DNA of 64,000 nt from Jannaschia pohangensis (GCF_900113875.1 NZ_FORA01000001.1:434001-498000); one strand, 5' to 3'; numbered from the stretch's first letter, positions 42,420 through 51,965 are shown. The notes: generated by a model from the letters alone, not told the origin. A program made the numbers and translations.

Positions 42420-43304
42420 TCAGGCGGGAACAAGATGGTCGAACGCAAGGGCCGCCGCCCCCACGGTCGCGTTGATGGTGGCCCGCCCGAAGGCACAGGG
42501 CGCGGACAGGGTTCCTTCCGCCTCGGTCAGGCGCCGGGTGTCGCCGATTGCGGGCTGCAGCACGGTCTCGAACCGTACCCCGCGCCGCAGACCGAACAGT
42601 GTCGCGGGCTTGCCCGGATGCCTCTCGAACTCTCCGCCGCCGCCTTTCAGGCAGACAAGGCCCGGTTGCCCCAGAAGGGCCGCCGCATCCGCCTGCAACG
42701 CGCGATAGGACGGATGGAACACGCCTTGCACCTGCGCCGCCGCCCCGAACGGGTTCAGCATCCGCAGCACCGTATTGATGCAGGACCGCAGGCCGAACAC
42801 CGCCCGCAATTCCAACAGCCGCAACAGCGCGGGCGACACCGCCGACAGCGCGACAAAGGCGATCCCGTCCCGTTCCAGAACGTCTAGCGCATGCCCCGCG
42901 TCCCGCGCCTCGGTCACGCCCAGATCGGCCAGCCCCGCACGGATCACCGGCAATTGCGGCCCCGCCCCGTGCAGCAGGACCGGGGTTCCCTGCTGCGCCA
43001 CGCGCTGCGCCGCCGCCAGAAACCAGGGCGCGCCCCGGGTACGCCCGGCGGCATAGCAAGGCCAGTCGAGCGCAACACCCCTGGCGGCCAGATCCAGCGA
43101 CCGCCGCGCCGCGCGCACGAAACCCGCGATTTCTTCGGCCGTTTCGCCCTTCATCCGTAGCAGCATCAGCAGCGCGCCCACAGCCTCGGGCGCGGCATCC
43201 CCGGACAGCACTTCTTCCATGGCCGCCTCTGCCTCGCCTTCGGTCAGCGATCGGGCGCGCCCCGGACCCCGGCCCAGGGTGGCGACGGCGTGGGTCACGC
43301 TCAT
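42420..43304 (-). CDS. Anthranilate phosphoribosyltransferase-like protein (TrpD2/YbiB family)
   Basis: This 294-residue protein has the TrpD-type fold: an N-terminal helical domain with GGALLMLLRMKGET-like sequence (VGALLMLLRMKGETAEEI) and a nucleotide-binding domain. The pattern departs from true TrpD, and the phosphoribosyl-pyrophosphate loop is not clearly kept (HGAGPQLP in place of GTGGD). TrpD2/YbiB proteins bind nucleic acids rather than anthranilate. Members of this group often sit between nasA and cysG in nitrate operons of alphaproteobacteria; their task there is unknown. The start overlaps the nasA stop by 4 bp. Confidence 0.8.
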   Translation of the reverse strand: MSVTHAVATLGRGPGRARSLTEGEAEAAMEEVLSGDAAPEAVGALLMLLRMKGETAEEIAGFVRAARRSLDLAARGVALDWPCYAAGRTRGAPWFLAAAQRVAQQGTPVLLHGAGPQLPVIRAGLADLGVTEARDAGHALDVLERDGIAFVALSAVSPALLRLLELRAVFGLRSCINTVLRMLNPFGAAAQVQGVFHPSYRALQADAAALLGQPGLVCLKGGGGEFERHPGKPATLFGLRRGVRFETVLQPAIGDTRRLTEAEGTLSAPCAFGRATINATVGAAALAFDHLVPA

Positions 43305-45892
43305 TCCGCCGCCGCCCGTACTGCAAGCCCCGCGATCAGAGCGGCGATTTCCGGCTTGCAGGAGCCGCAGTTGCTGCCTGCCCCCGTGCAGGCCTCGACG
43401 TCCATCCCGGCCTCGGCGGCGGCGACGATGGTGTTGCGCCCGACCCCGAGACAGGAACAGACCACCGGCCCGGGATCCAGCCGCCCGGCGCCACTGCGCC
43501 CCGACAGGACATCGGGCGCGATCTGCCCCAGAAGGCCCGCGACATGGGCCCGCTCCACGGCGACCGGACCGGGCGAGACGAACAGCGCCGCATGCAGCAG
43601 CCCATCCTCGAAGAATGCCAGTCGCACCTGACCGCTCACCCGGTCGGTGACGGTCTGGGGCGATGTGGTCAGCCCGAACATCGCCGCCGCCCTCCCGGCC
43701 CAATCCACCAGCGCGACATCGCCCGCCATCTCGACCGCCCAACCGCCTGCGATCCGCGACCGCGCCCAATAGGCGGCGTCGGGCGCAGGCTTCGACCGCG
43801 ACACCGCAAAGCCGTACCAGACCGCCGGAAAGGGCGAAATCGCAACCCGTGCCGCCTTGAGGTCGGGCTGGCCCGAGACCGGATCGACCGCCCCGGGGAT
43901 CAGCGCATCGACCCGACCGGCCGAGGCAAATTCCGCCGTCCAATGCATCGGGGCAAAGGGCGCGCCGGGCGCGACTCGGTCGGTCACCAGCACCCGAAGC
44001 AAGGCGCGACCAAGCGGGCTCTGGACCTGCGCGATGTCCGCCGCCCGAAGACCAAGGGTCACCGCATCCGCCGGGTGCAGTTCCAGAAACGGCTCGGCCA
44101 GATGACGGCTCAACCGCGGCGTCAGGGCCGAGCGTGTCATCGTGTGCCACTGGTCCCGAATGCGCCCGGTGTTCAGCCGGAACGGATAGCGTGGCTGCGA
44201 CGCTGTCTCTTCGGGGGTTGCGACCGGGATCATGCGCCCGCGTCCGTCGGGGGTAAAGAACCCGCCCGCGCCAAAGAACCGCCCGCCCTGCCGCGCACCG
44301 CTTACCGGCCAGCGGGTCGGGGCCAGCGCGGCATAGCCCCGGTCGTCCAACCCGCTCAGGTCCGAGATGTCGAAATCGCGCCCCAGACGTCCCGCGATCC
44401 CCGACAGGGCGGCATGTTCGCGGAACACTTCGGCCGGGCTTGCATAGGAGAACGCCTCTCTCCATCCCATCCGACGCCCGACCTCGGCAAAGATATCCCA
44501 ATCGGCCCGCGCAGATCCGGGTGCGGCCACGACGCCACGCTGACGGCTGATTGTGCGGTCCGAATTGGTGACCGTGCCGTCCTTTTCCGCCCATCCGAGG
44601 GCTGGCAAGACGATCTGCGCGCAGCGCGCCGTGTCGGTTGTCGCGTACATGTCGGACACCACCGACAGGTCGCAGGTCCGGATTGCCTCGGCCACGAGGT
44701 CGGCTTCGGGCATGGAGGCGACGGGATTGGTGCAGGCAATCCAGAGCGCCTTGATCTGGCCCGACCGCACCGCGCGGAACATGTCGATGGCCTTCAATCC
44801 CGGACGGTCGGCCACGGCGGGCGCATCCCAGAAGCGGCCCACGGCACTGCGATGGACCGGGTCCTCCAGGTCCAGATGTGCGGCCAGCATATTGGCCAGC
44901 CCCCCGACCTCGCGCCCGCCCATGGCATTGGGTTGGCCGGTCACCGACAGGGGGCCGCATCCGGGCCGTCCGATCCGCCCCGTCGCCAGATGGCAATTCA
45001 GGATCGCATTCACCTTGTCCGTGCCGCCCGTGGACTGGTTCACGCCCTGACTGAACACGGTCACCACGCGCTCCGACCGGGCCCAGAGGGCGTGGAACCC
45101 GGCCAAGTCCTCCGCACTCAACCCCGTGGTGCTTAGATCCCGCTGCGCCATGGCGACCGCCGCGTCCAGACCCGACACATGGGCCCCGACATAGGTGTGA
45201 TCCACATGGCCATTCGCATGAAGATAGGCCAGCAAACCATTGAACAGGCTTGTATCACTGCCGCCGCGCAGCGCCAGATGCAGGTCGGCGGCATCGCAGG
45301 TCGCCGTCCGTCGCGGGTCGACCACGACCACCTTGGTGCCCCGCGCCGCCTTGGCCGCCACCAACCGTTGGAACAGCACCGGATGACACCAGGCCAGGTT
45401 GGACCCGACCAGCACCACAAGGTCCGCCTCGTCCAGATCTTCGTAGGTTCCGGGCACCGTATCGGACCCGAAGGCCCGCCGGTGCCCCGCCACGGTCGAC
45501 GCCATGCAAAGCCGCGAGTTGGTGTCGATGTTCGCCGATCCCATGAACCCCTTCATCAGCTTGTTGGCGACGTAATAATCCTCGGTCAGCAACTGGCCCG
45601 ACAGATAGAAGGCGACCGATCCCGGCCCGTGCCGTTCCAGCGTCGTGCGAAACCCGTCCGCCACACGGCTCAGGGCCACGTCCCACGACACATCTGCCCC
45701 ATCAACGCGCGGCTGCAGCAGCCGCCCTTCGGACGTCAGCGTCTCGGCCAGCGCGCTGCCCTTGGAGCACAGCCGCCCGAAGTTCGCAGGGTGATCCGGA
45801 TCGCCCCGAACCGACACCCCCTCGGGCCCCTGCCGCAGCAGGACACCGCACCCGACCCCGCAATAGGGACAGGTGGTGCGCGTCTCGTTCAC
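43301..45892 (-). CDS. nasA: Assimilatory nitrate reductase catalytic subunit
   Basis: This 863-residue cytoplasmic molybdoenzyme reduces nitrate to nitrite. The N-terminal 4Fe-4S ligands are C8, C11, C15 and C42 (CPYCGVGC and LCSKG). The body is the bis-MGD-binding domain (MGGREVGGLANM, NTGRIRDQWHTMTR), and the C-terminus is a BFD-type 2Fe-2S domain (VVCSCLGVG and SNCGSCKPEI), as in NasA proteins that take electrons from NADH or ferredoxin partners. It starts with GTG at 45892, overlapping the nirD stop (GTGA). The extended frame to 46366 passes through nirD in another phase and is rejected. Confidence 0.94.
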   Translation of the reverse strand: MNETRTTCPYCGVGCGVLLRQGPEGVSVRGDPDHPANFGRLCSKGSALAETLTSEGRLLQPRVDGADVSWDVALSRVADGFRTTLERHGPGSVAFYLSGQLLTEDYYVANKLMKGFMGSANIDTNSRLCMASTVAGHRRAFGSDTVPGTYEDLDEADLVVLVGSNLAWCHPVLFQRLVAAKAARGTKVVVVDPRRTATCDAADLHLALRGGSDTSLFNGLLAYLHANGHVDHTYVGAHVSGLDAAVAMAQRDLSTTGLSAEDLAGFHALWARSERVVTVFSQGVNQSTGGTDKVNAILNCHLATGRIGRPGCGPLSVTGQPNAMGGREVGGLANMLAAHLDLEDPVHRSAVGRFWDAPAVADRPGLKAIDMFRAVRSGQIKALWIACTNPVASMPEADLVAEAIRTCDLSVVSDMYATTDTARCAQIVLPALGWAEKDGTVTNSDRTISRQRGVVAAPGSARADWDIFAEVGRRMGWREAFSYASPAEVFREHAALSGIAGRLGRDFDISDLSGLDDRGYAALAPTRWPVSGARQGGRFFGAGGFFTPDGRGRMIPVATPEETASQPRYPFRLNTGRIRDQWHTMTRSALTPRLSRHLAEPFLELHPADAVTLGLRAADIAQVQSPLGRALLRVLVTDRVAPGAPFAPMHWTAEFASAGRVDALIPGAVDPVSGQPDLKAARVAISPFPAVWYGFAVSRSKPAPDAAYWARSRIAGGWAVEMAGDVALVDWAGRAAAMFGLTTSPQTVTDRVSGQVRLAFFEDGLLHAALFVSPGPVAVERAHVAGLLGQIAPDVLSGRSGAGRLDPGPVVCSCLGVGRNTIVAAAEAGMDVEACTGAGSNCGSCKPEIAALIAGLAVRAAAE

Positions 45893-46221
45893 GCAGCCCC
45901 CCGCAGCGCCAGTTTCGCGCCATCCAGCAACAACCGCCCACCTTCGATGCGCAGCGGATAGGTCTCCACCTGACCCGCGTCCGCGCCCTGCGCCGCGCCG
46001 GTTTCCAGCGAAAACACCCAGTTGTGCAGCGGACAGGTCACCGCGCGGCCATGCACGATCCCCTCGGACAGCGGCCCGCCCTTGTGCGGACAGCGGTCGG
46101 CAAGGGCATAAACCTCGTCCGCAGCGGGCCGGAACACCGCCACGCAACCAAGCCGCGTCTTGACCACGCGCGCGCCGCGCAGCGGGATATCCTCGGGGGT
46201 TCCGATGTCGATCCAGTTCAT
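45889..46221 (-). CDS. nirD: Nitrite reductase small subunit
   Basis: This 110-residue Rieske-fold protein is the small subunit of the NADH-dependent nitrite reductase. Unlike the E. coli NirD, it keeps all four Rieske ligands: C44 and H46 in RCPHKGG, and C63 and H66 in TCPLHNW. It therefore could bind a 2Fe-2S cluster. It overlaps the nirB stop by 4 bp and the GTG start of nasA by 4 bp, making the three reductase genes translationally linked. Confidence 0.92.
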   Translation of the reverse strand: MNWIDIGTPEDIPLRGARVVKTRLGCVAVFRPAADEVYALADRCPHKGGPLSEGIVHGRAVTCPLHNWVFSLETGAAQGADAGQVETYPLRIEGGRLLLDGAKLALRGAA

Positions 46222-48650
46222 TCGGCGGCCTCCAGCGTGAGATCGGCGAGCGGCGCAAATCCGCGTGCGGCCTCGGGGGCGGCAAGATCCGCCCAGGGGT
46301 CGCGCTGATAGATCGACTGGCTGAGGGCAAAGGCCGCCACGAGGCGCGCCCGCTCCTCCGCGTCACCTACCCGCGCCTGCACCCAGTCGAGGCCGACCTT
46401 GGCAATCCATTTGTAGGGCCGATCCAGATATTTTGCGTTCTCGCGGTAGAGCTGGACGAAGGCGATGGTCCACTCGACCGCCTCGGCTTCGGTCGCGACC
46501 TTGCCCAATGGCTCGGTTTCCTTGACGTCCATCCCGGCGGCGCCGCCCACGCTGATCTCGAAGCCCGAGTCGACGCAGACGATGCCGAGGTCCTTGCATG
46601 TCGCCTCGGCGCAGTTGCGCGGACAGCCCGAGACCGCCAACTTGACCTTGTGCGGCGTCCACGACCCCCAGAGCGCCTTTTCCAGCTTGATGCCAAGACC
46701 CGTCGAATCCTGGGTGCCAAACCGGCAATGATCCGTCCCGACACAGGTTTTCACCGTCCGCAGGCCCTTGGAATAAGCGTGGCCCGATACCATCCCTGCG
46801 CGGTTCAGATCGGCCCAGATCGCCGGCAGGTCGACCCCCCGAACGCCCAATAGATCGATCCGCTGGCCGCCGGTCACCTTGACCGTCGGCACCTTGTACT
46901 TGTCGGCGGCATCGGCGATCGCGCGCAATTCATCGGGCGTCGTGATCCCGCCCCACATCCGCGGCACCACCGAGAAAGTCCCGTCTTTCTGGATATTTGC
47001 GTGGCGACGTTCATTCACGAACCGGCTTTGAGGATCGTCGCGGTATTCCAGCGGCCAGTCGGCCAGCAAGTAGAAATTGATCGCCGGACGACAGACATGG
47101 CAACCGTTCGGCGTCGACCACCCCAACTCCTGCCAGACGGCGGGCTGCGATTTCAGGGGCTTCGACTTGATCAGGCGGCGCACATCCTCATGGGTGAGGT
47201 CGGTGCATCCGCAGATCGGCTTGGCCGTCGGCAAGACGAATGCCTCGCCCAGCGTGACGGCAAGCAATTGCTCAACCAGCCCCGTGCAGGTCCCGCAGGA
47301 GGCCGAGGCCTTCGTCGTGGCGCGCACCGCATCCAGCGTGCCCGCCCCGCCCTCGATCGCGGTGGTGATCTGACCCTTGCACACGCCGTTGCAGCCGCAG
47401 ATTTCTGCGTCAGCCGGTAAGGCTGCAACGGCCGCCATAGGGTCCAGCGCGGCCCCTCCCTGGAAACTCGGCCCGAAAATCAGGGTATCGCGCATCTCGG
47501 ACACGTCGGTCGCATCCTTGATGAGGCCATGAAACCATCCACCGTCGCCCGTATCGCCGTACATCACGGCCCCGATCAAACGATTGTCCCTCAGAACCAG
47601 GCGCTTGTAGATGCCACGCCCGGGGTCGCGAAAGACGATATCCTCCCGGTCCTCGCCTTCGGCAAAATCGCCGGCCGAGAACAGATCGCACCCCGTGACC
47701 TTGAGTTTCGTCGCCGTCTCGCGATTGACGAAGGCCGCCTCCGCTCCGGTCAGGACCGCTGCCGCCACCTTCGCCTGATCGTAGAGCGGGGCGACAAGGC
47801 CGAACACCTGCCCGCCATGCTCCACGCATTCGCCGATGGCCAGCACGTCCGCATCCGAGGTCAGCATCTGGTCGTCCACATGCACCCCGCGCCCGACGGC
47901 CAGACCCGCCGCCTTGGCAAGTCCAGTCGATGGACGAATGCCCACGGCCATCACCAAGAGGTCACAGGGCAATTCCGTCCCGTCCTCCAGGATCAATGCC
48001 TGAACCTTACCATCCTTCCCCTTGATTTCCTTTGAATTCGCGCTGCACCGGATGTCGATTCCCCGGCCGACCAATTCGCGGCGCAGAAGGTATCCCGCGG
48101 CCTCGTCCAGCTGCCGCTCCATCAGGTGACCCATCAGGTGCACGACCGTGACCGACACGCCCCGCGCGTGCAGACCCGCCGCCGCTTCAAGGCCCAGAAG
48201 ACCGCCCCCGATGACGACCGCACGCTGGCCCGCGGCCAGGCCCATCATCCGCTCGGTGTCCTCGAGGTCGCGGTAGGCGATCACCCCATCGAGGTCGTGA
48301 CCCGGCAACGGGATGATGAACGGTTCGGACCCCGTGGCGATGACCAGCTTGTCATAGGGCAGAACGTCGCCCGAAGCGCCCGTCACCGTCCGCGCCTCCC
48401 GGTCGATCCGCGTCACCCGTTCACCGAAGCGACAGGCAACGCCCCGCTCGGCATAGAAGCCGTCGTCGTGGGTGACGATTTCGGAATAGGTCTTTTCGCC
48501 CGACAGGACAGGCGACAGCATGATCCGGTTATAGGTCCCACGCGGCTCTGCGTTGAACAGCGTGATATGCCAGCCACCCGCCTCGGTCACCAGCTCCACA
48601 AGGCGTCCGGCGGCCATTCCGGCCCCGATGATGATCAGATTTCGGGTCAT
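46218..48650 (-). CDS. nirB: Nitrite reductase large subunit (NADH)
   Basis: This 810-residue flavo-siroheme enzyme reduces nitrite to ammonium. Domains in order are FAD/NAD binding (NLIIIGAGMAAGRLVE at residues 4-19 and AVVIGGGLLGLEAA), two BFD-like 2Fe-2S regions (EICGCNGVCKGQI with ASCGTCTG, and PICGCTDLTHEDV with GCHVCRP), and the nitrite/sulfite reductase core with cluster and siroheme ligands CVGTDHCRFGTQDS and SGCPRNCAEATC. Length is normal. It follows the globin gene by 46 nt and is coupled to nirD by ATGA. Confidence 0.95.
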   Translation of the reverse strand: MTRNLIIIGAGMAAGRLVELVTEAGGWHITLFNAEPRGTYNRIMLSPVLSGEKTYSEIVTHDDGFYAERGVACRFGERVTRIDREARTVTGASGDVLPYDKLVIATGSEPFIIPLPGHDLDGVIAYRDLEDTERMMGLAAGQRAVVIGGGLLGLEAAAGLHARGVSVTVVHLMGHLMERQLDEAAGYLLRRELVGRGIDIRCSANSKEIKGKDGKVQALILEDGTELPCDLLVMAVGIRPSTGLAKAAGLAVGRGVHVDDQMLTSDADVLAIGECVEHGGQVFGLVAPLYDQAKVAAAVLTGAEAAFVNRETATKLKVTGCDLFSAGDFAEGEDREDIVFRDPGRGIYKRLVLRDNRLIGAVMYGDTGDGGWFHGLIKDATDVSEMRDTLIFGPSFQGGAALDPMAAVAALPADAEICGCNGVCKGQITTAIEGGAGTLDAVRATTKASASCGTCTGLVEQLLAVTLGEAFVLPTAKPICGCTDLTHEDVRRLIKSKPLKSQPAVWQELGWSTPNGCHVCRPAINFYLLADWPLEYRDDPQSRFVNERRHANIQKDGTFSVVPRMWGGITTPDELRAIADAADKYKVPTVKVTGGQRIDLLGVRGVDLPAIWADLNRAGMVSGHAYSKGLRTVKTCVGTDHCRFGTQDSTGLGIKLEKALWGSWTPHKVKLAVSGCPRNCAEATCKDLGIVCVDSGFEISVGGAAGMDVKETEPLGKVATEAEAVEWTIAFVQLYRENAKYLDRPYKWIAKVGLDWVQARVGDAEERARLVAAFALSQSIYQRDPWADLAAPEAARGFAPLADLTLEAAE

Positions 48651-48696
48651 TGTCCCGCCTTTCCCGCCAGAGGCAGGGGCGCGGGGGCGCCGACCG

Positions 48697-49128
48697 TCAG
48701 GCGGTGTGATTGAGGGTTTCGTCCATCAGAAACGCGTTGACCCGACCCAGCAGGACATCCCAGGCCTCCAACTCGTCCCCGGTCAGGGGTGCGGCATCCA
48801 GCGTGCGCAGGGTGCGCATCATGATATCGCCCACGATCGGGTACATTTCGCGCGTGACGCCGTATTCCACGTGGCGTTTCGCCAGATCCTGCAACGGTCT
48901 CAGGATCACGCCGGGGTTGAGCACATCGGCCACCAGAACAACCAGCATATCCTCGAACTTGGCGTATTGGGTGCTCAGGTCCGAATGGAACATCGGACGC
49001 ACTTCGGGATGCGCCGAAAACAACTCCGCATAGAATGATCTGGCCAGCGGCGCGCCATTCTCGGAGATCCGACGCAGCGACCGCGACAACAGCCGGGCCT
49101 GCGTGTTCGTGACAAGTCCGTCCACCAT
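48697..49128 (-). CDS. Single-domain bacterial globin
   Basis: This 143-residue protein has the classical globin fold of the flavohemoglobin type without the reductase part. The proximal heme histidine lies in LAKRHVEYGV near residue 85 and the distal pocket region is LSTQYAKFEDML, with a glutamine at the likely E7 position. Such proteins scavenge nitric oxide or supply oxygen chemistry. Placed between nrtCD and nirB within the nitrate cluster, it probably protects against NO made by side reactions of nitrite reduction. A start upstream of 49128 is unlikely. Confidence 0.87.
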   Translation of the reverse strand: MVDGLVTNTQARLLSRSLRRISENGAPLARSFYAELFSAHPEVRPMFHSDLSTQYAKFEDMLVVLVADVLNPGVILRPLQDLAKRHVEYGVTREMYPIVGDIMMRTLRTLDAAPLTGDELEAWDVLLGRVNAFLMDETLNHTA

Positions 49129-49204
49129 ATCCTCCGGCCAAACCGCGCTCGGTCCGATCCCTAAAGGCGAAAGGTTTCACAATTCCTAACAGATGGGTCA
49201 TGTC

Positions 49205-50881
49205 TCACTCCGCCGCCATTGCCGGGCGTTTGGCGCGGGGCCGCGCGCCGTGCTCGTACTCTTCAAGGAAATCAAGGATTTCCTGGCGATAGTTATAGTA
49301 GTCCGGATGCTCCAGCAGGGCCTTGCGCGTGCGCGGGCGCGGCAGTTTGACCTCCGTGATCTTGCCGATGGTCGCCTGTGGGCCGTTGGTCATCATCACC
49401 ACCCGGTCGGCCAGCAGAACCGCCTCGTCCACGTCGTGCGTCACGCAGATCGCGGTCACCTTGGTGCGCGACCAGACTTCCATCAGGACTTCCTGCAACT
49501 CCCACCGGGTGAGCGAATCCAGCATCCCGAACGGCTCATCCAGCAGAAGGAGCTTGGGCGACAGCGCGAAGGCCCGTGCGATCCCGACCCGCTGCTTCAT
49601 CCCGTTCGACAGATCCGCCGCCTGCTTGTCCATCGCATCGGCCAGCCCCACGCGTTCCAGATAGTATTCCACCACATCCTGCCGTTCCGCGCGCGAGGCA
49701 CGGGGATAGACCTTGTCGACGCCGATCGACACGTTCTCCTTGGCCGTCAGCCAGGGAAAGAGATTGGGCGACTGGAACACCACGGCCCGCTCGGGGTCCG
49801 CCCCCTCCACGTGTCGGCCGTCCAGCTTGATCGCGCCCTTCGAGATTGCGTTCAGCCCGGCGGCCATGGTCAGCACCGTCGACTTGCCGCAGCCCGAATG
49901 CCCGATCAGCGAGATGAACTCACCCCGGTCGATCTTCAGGTCGAAATCCTCGACCACGGTCAGCGGCCCCTTGGGCGTCGGATAGACCTTGTGCAGCTGG
50001 CTGAAATCCAGGAACCGGGTGTCGATCAGGCCTTCCTGCGCCTGGGCGACGGCCGCGGGCACGCCGTGGATCGGCGTCACATTCGGCAGCGTCCGCGTCC
50101 CCTCGATCCGCGCCTCGATCCCGATGTCCATCAGGTACTTGGTGACCTCTGACCGCAGCGCCTTGAACGTCTCGTCGCTGTTCATCGCACCCCGGTCGCG
50201 GGGCCGTGGCAGGGTCACGCGGAACTCCGTTCCCAGCCGACCTTCGGGGGTCAGCGTGACGATCCGGTCCGCCATGAGGATCGCTTCGTCCACGTCATTG
50301 GTCACCAGGACGCAGGTCTTGCGATCCGCCTCCCAGATCCCCACGATTTCATCTGCCAGGTTCGCCCGGGTCAACGCATCCAGCGCGCTCAGCGGCTCAT
50401 CCAGCAACAGCACCTCGGGGTTCATGGCAAGCGCACGGGCCACCGATACCCGCTGCCGCATACCGCCCGACAATTCCGCCGGACGCCGCGTCGTGGCATG
50501 GCCCAACCCCACCATCCGGATGTATTTCGTCGCCCGCGCATCCCGCTCGGCCCGGGGCAGATCGCCTGCCACCGCATCCACGGCCAGCCGCACGTTTCCC
50601 TGCACCGTCAGCCAGGGCATCAGCGAATAGGACTGGAACACCAGCCCCCGTTCGGGCCCCGGCCCGGTGATCGGCGCACCGCGAAAGGTCGCCGTGCCGG
50701 TGTCGGGCATCTCCAGCCCGGCCAACAGGTTGACCAGCGTGGTCTTGCCCGTGCCCGAAAACCCCAGGATTGCCAGGAATTCCCCGTCGGCCACGTCAAG
50801 CGTCACATCGTCCAGAACCTCGACCCGGTCGGTGCCCGCGCCGAACCCCTTGCTGACGCCGCTCAATGTCAGGATGCCCAT
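49205..50881 (-). CDS. Nitrate ABC transporter ATPase with two fused nucleotide-binding domains
   Basis: This 558-residue protein contains two complete ABC ATPase domains. The first has GFSGTGKTT, LSGGMRQR and VLLLDEPLSALD; the second has GHSGCGKST, LSNGMKQR and LLLLDEPFGMLD. Each is like the nitrate-transporter ATPases NrtC and NrtD, joined by a linker of about 60 residues. The extra substrate-binding-like domain of cyanobacterial NrtC is absent. Such a fusion would drive a NrtB homodimer with one polypeptide. It starts 10 nt after the permease gene. Confidence 0.9.
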   Translation of the reverse strand: MGILTLSGVSKGFGAGTDRVEVLDDVTLDVADGEFLAILGFSGTGKTTLVNLLAGLEMPDTGTATFRGAPITGPGPERGLVFQSYSLMPWLTVQGNVRLAVDAVAGDLPRAERDARATKYIRMVGLGHATTRRPAELSGGMRQRVSVARALAMNPEVLLLDEPLSALDALTRANLADEIVGIWEADRKTCVLVTNDVDEAILMADRIVTLTPEGRLGTEFRVTLPRPRDRGAMNSDETFKALRSEVTKYLMDIGIEARIEGTRTLPNVTPIHGVPAAVAQAQEGLIDTRFLDFSQLHKVYPTPKGPLTVVEDFDLKIDRGEFISLIGHSGCGKSTVLTMAAGLNAISKGAIKLDGRHVEGADPERAVVFQSPNLFPWLTAKENVSIGVDKVYPRASRAERQDVVEYYLERVGLADAMDKQAADLSNGMKQRVGIARAFALSPKLLLLDEPFGMLDSLTRWELQEVLMEVWSRTKVTAICVTHDVDEAVLLADRVVMMTNGPQATIGKITEVKLPRPRTRKALLEHPDYYNYRQEILDFLEEYEHGARPRAKRPAMAAE

Positions 50882-50891
50882 GACGTCCCCC

Positions 50892-51965
50892 TCAACGATG
50901 ATTGGTGAAGGTGAAGGCGGCCTGGATGGCGTACATCAACCGGTCCAGCAGGAAGCCGATGATCCCGATGGTGAAGACCGCCACCATGATCTTGGCCAGG
51001 CTCTGCGACGACCCGTTCTGGAACTCGTCCCAGACGAATTTGCCCAGACCCGGGTTCTGCGCCAGCATCTCGGCGGCGATCAGGACCATCCAGCCGACAC
51101 CGAGCGACAGGCGCAGACCCGTGAAGATCAGCGGCAGCGCCGAGGGCAGGACCAGCTTAGTGATCTTGGCCCATGTCCCCATCTTCAGAACCTTCGACAC
51201 GCTGATCAGGTCCTTGTCGATACTGGCCACCCCGAGCGCCGTGTTGATGAGCGTCGGCCAGAGCGAGCAGAGCGTCACCGTGATCGCCGAGGTCAGGAAC
51301 GACTTTGCAAAGAGACCGTCATTGGTCGCATAGACCGCCGAGACGATCATCGTGACGATGGGCAGCCAGGCCAGCGGGCTGACCGGCTTGAAGATCTGGA
51401 TGATCGGGTTCAACGCTGCGTTTGCCGTCGGCGACAAGCCGGCCAGAATGCCCAGAGGCACGGCCAGCGCGGTGGCGATCAGGAAGCCGAAGAACACGGT
51501 AAAGATTGAGGTGCCGATCTGGTCATAGTAACTGGGCGCGCCGGTATAGGCGATGGCGCGCACCTCGTCGCCGCGCCCCGCTTCGATCAGGCGGGCGTTG
51601 CGCTGCTCCAGCCGGTCCAGGAACTGCGCTTCCTTTGCCGCCTTGGCCACGGCGTCCTGATGCAGGTTCACAGCTTCGGTCCAGACGGCAGTCGGCCCGG
51701 GCACCGCGCCGAGCGAGGTCTGCACCTGCGGCGCGAGCGTCCCCCAGAGGACTAGGAACGCCGCGATGGCCAGAAGCGGCACCCCCAACAGGCGCCACAC
51801 ATCGCCAAGATTGGACCGGGGACTTTCCCCCAGGGCCGCCTTGGCCAATGGCGTGGCCCAGCCGAGGCCCAGAACCGTCAGCCATTTGTCGGCACCCTGA
51901 ATTCGTGTCAGCCAGCGGTCGCGCCGGGCCGTGTCGGTCAAGGCATTCGGGTCGATTGCGGTCAC
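50892..51965 (-). CDS. nrtB: Nitrate ABC transporter permease
   Basis: This 357-residue permease has about six membrane segments and a family-typical EAA loop region, SIDKDLISVSKVLKMGTWAKITKLVLPSALPLIF. The ending GFLLDRLMYAIQ is characteristic of NrtB. It has an N-terminal extension of about 60 residues before the first membrane segment. I choose GTG at 51965, preceded by AAGGGAA; the frame extends to 52079 but the added residues lie in the repeat-containing gap. It transports nitrate or nitrite across the inner membrane. Confidence 0.87.
   Translation of the reverse strand: MTAIDPNALTDTARRDRWLTRIQGADKWLTVLGLGWATPLAKAALGESPRSNLGDVWRLLGVPLLAIAAFLVLWGTLAPQVQTSLGAVPGPTAVWTEAVNLHQDAVAKAAKEAQFLDRLEQRNARLIEAGRGDEVRAIAYTGAPSYYDQIGTSIFTVFFGFLIATALAVPLGILAGLSPTANAALNPIIQIFKPVSPLAWLPIVTMIVSAVYATNDGLFAKSFLTSAITVTLCSLWPTLINTALGVASIDKDLISVSKVLKMGTWAKITKLVLPSALPLIFTGLRLSLGVGWMVLIAAEMLAQNPGLGKFVWDEFQNGSSQSLAKIMVAVFTIGIIGFLLDRLMYAIQAAFTFTNHR

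Noticed and set aside
45889-46366. N-terminal extension of nasA to 46366
   Set aside because: The added sequence is nirD and nirB DNA read out of frame; the GTG at 45892 starts just before the Fe-S motif and overlaps the nirD stop.
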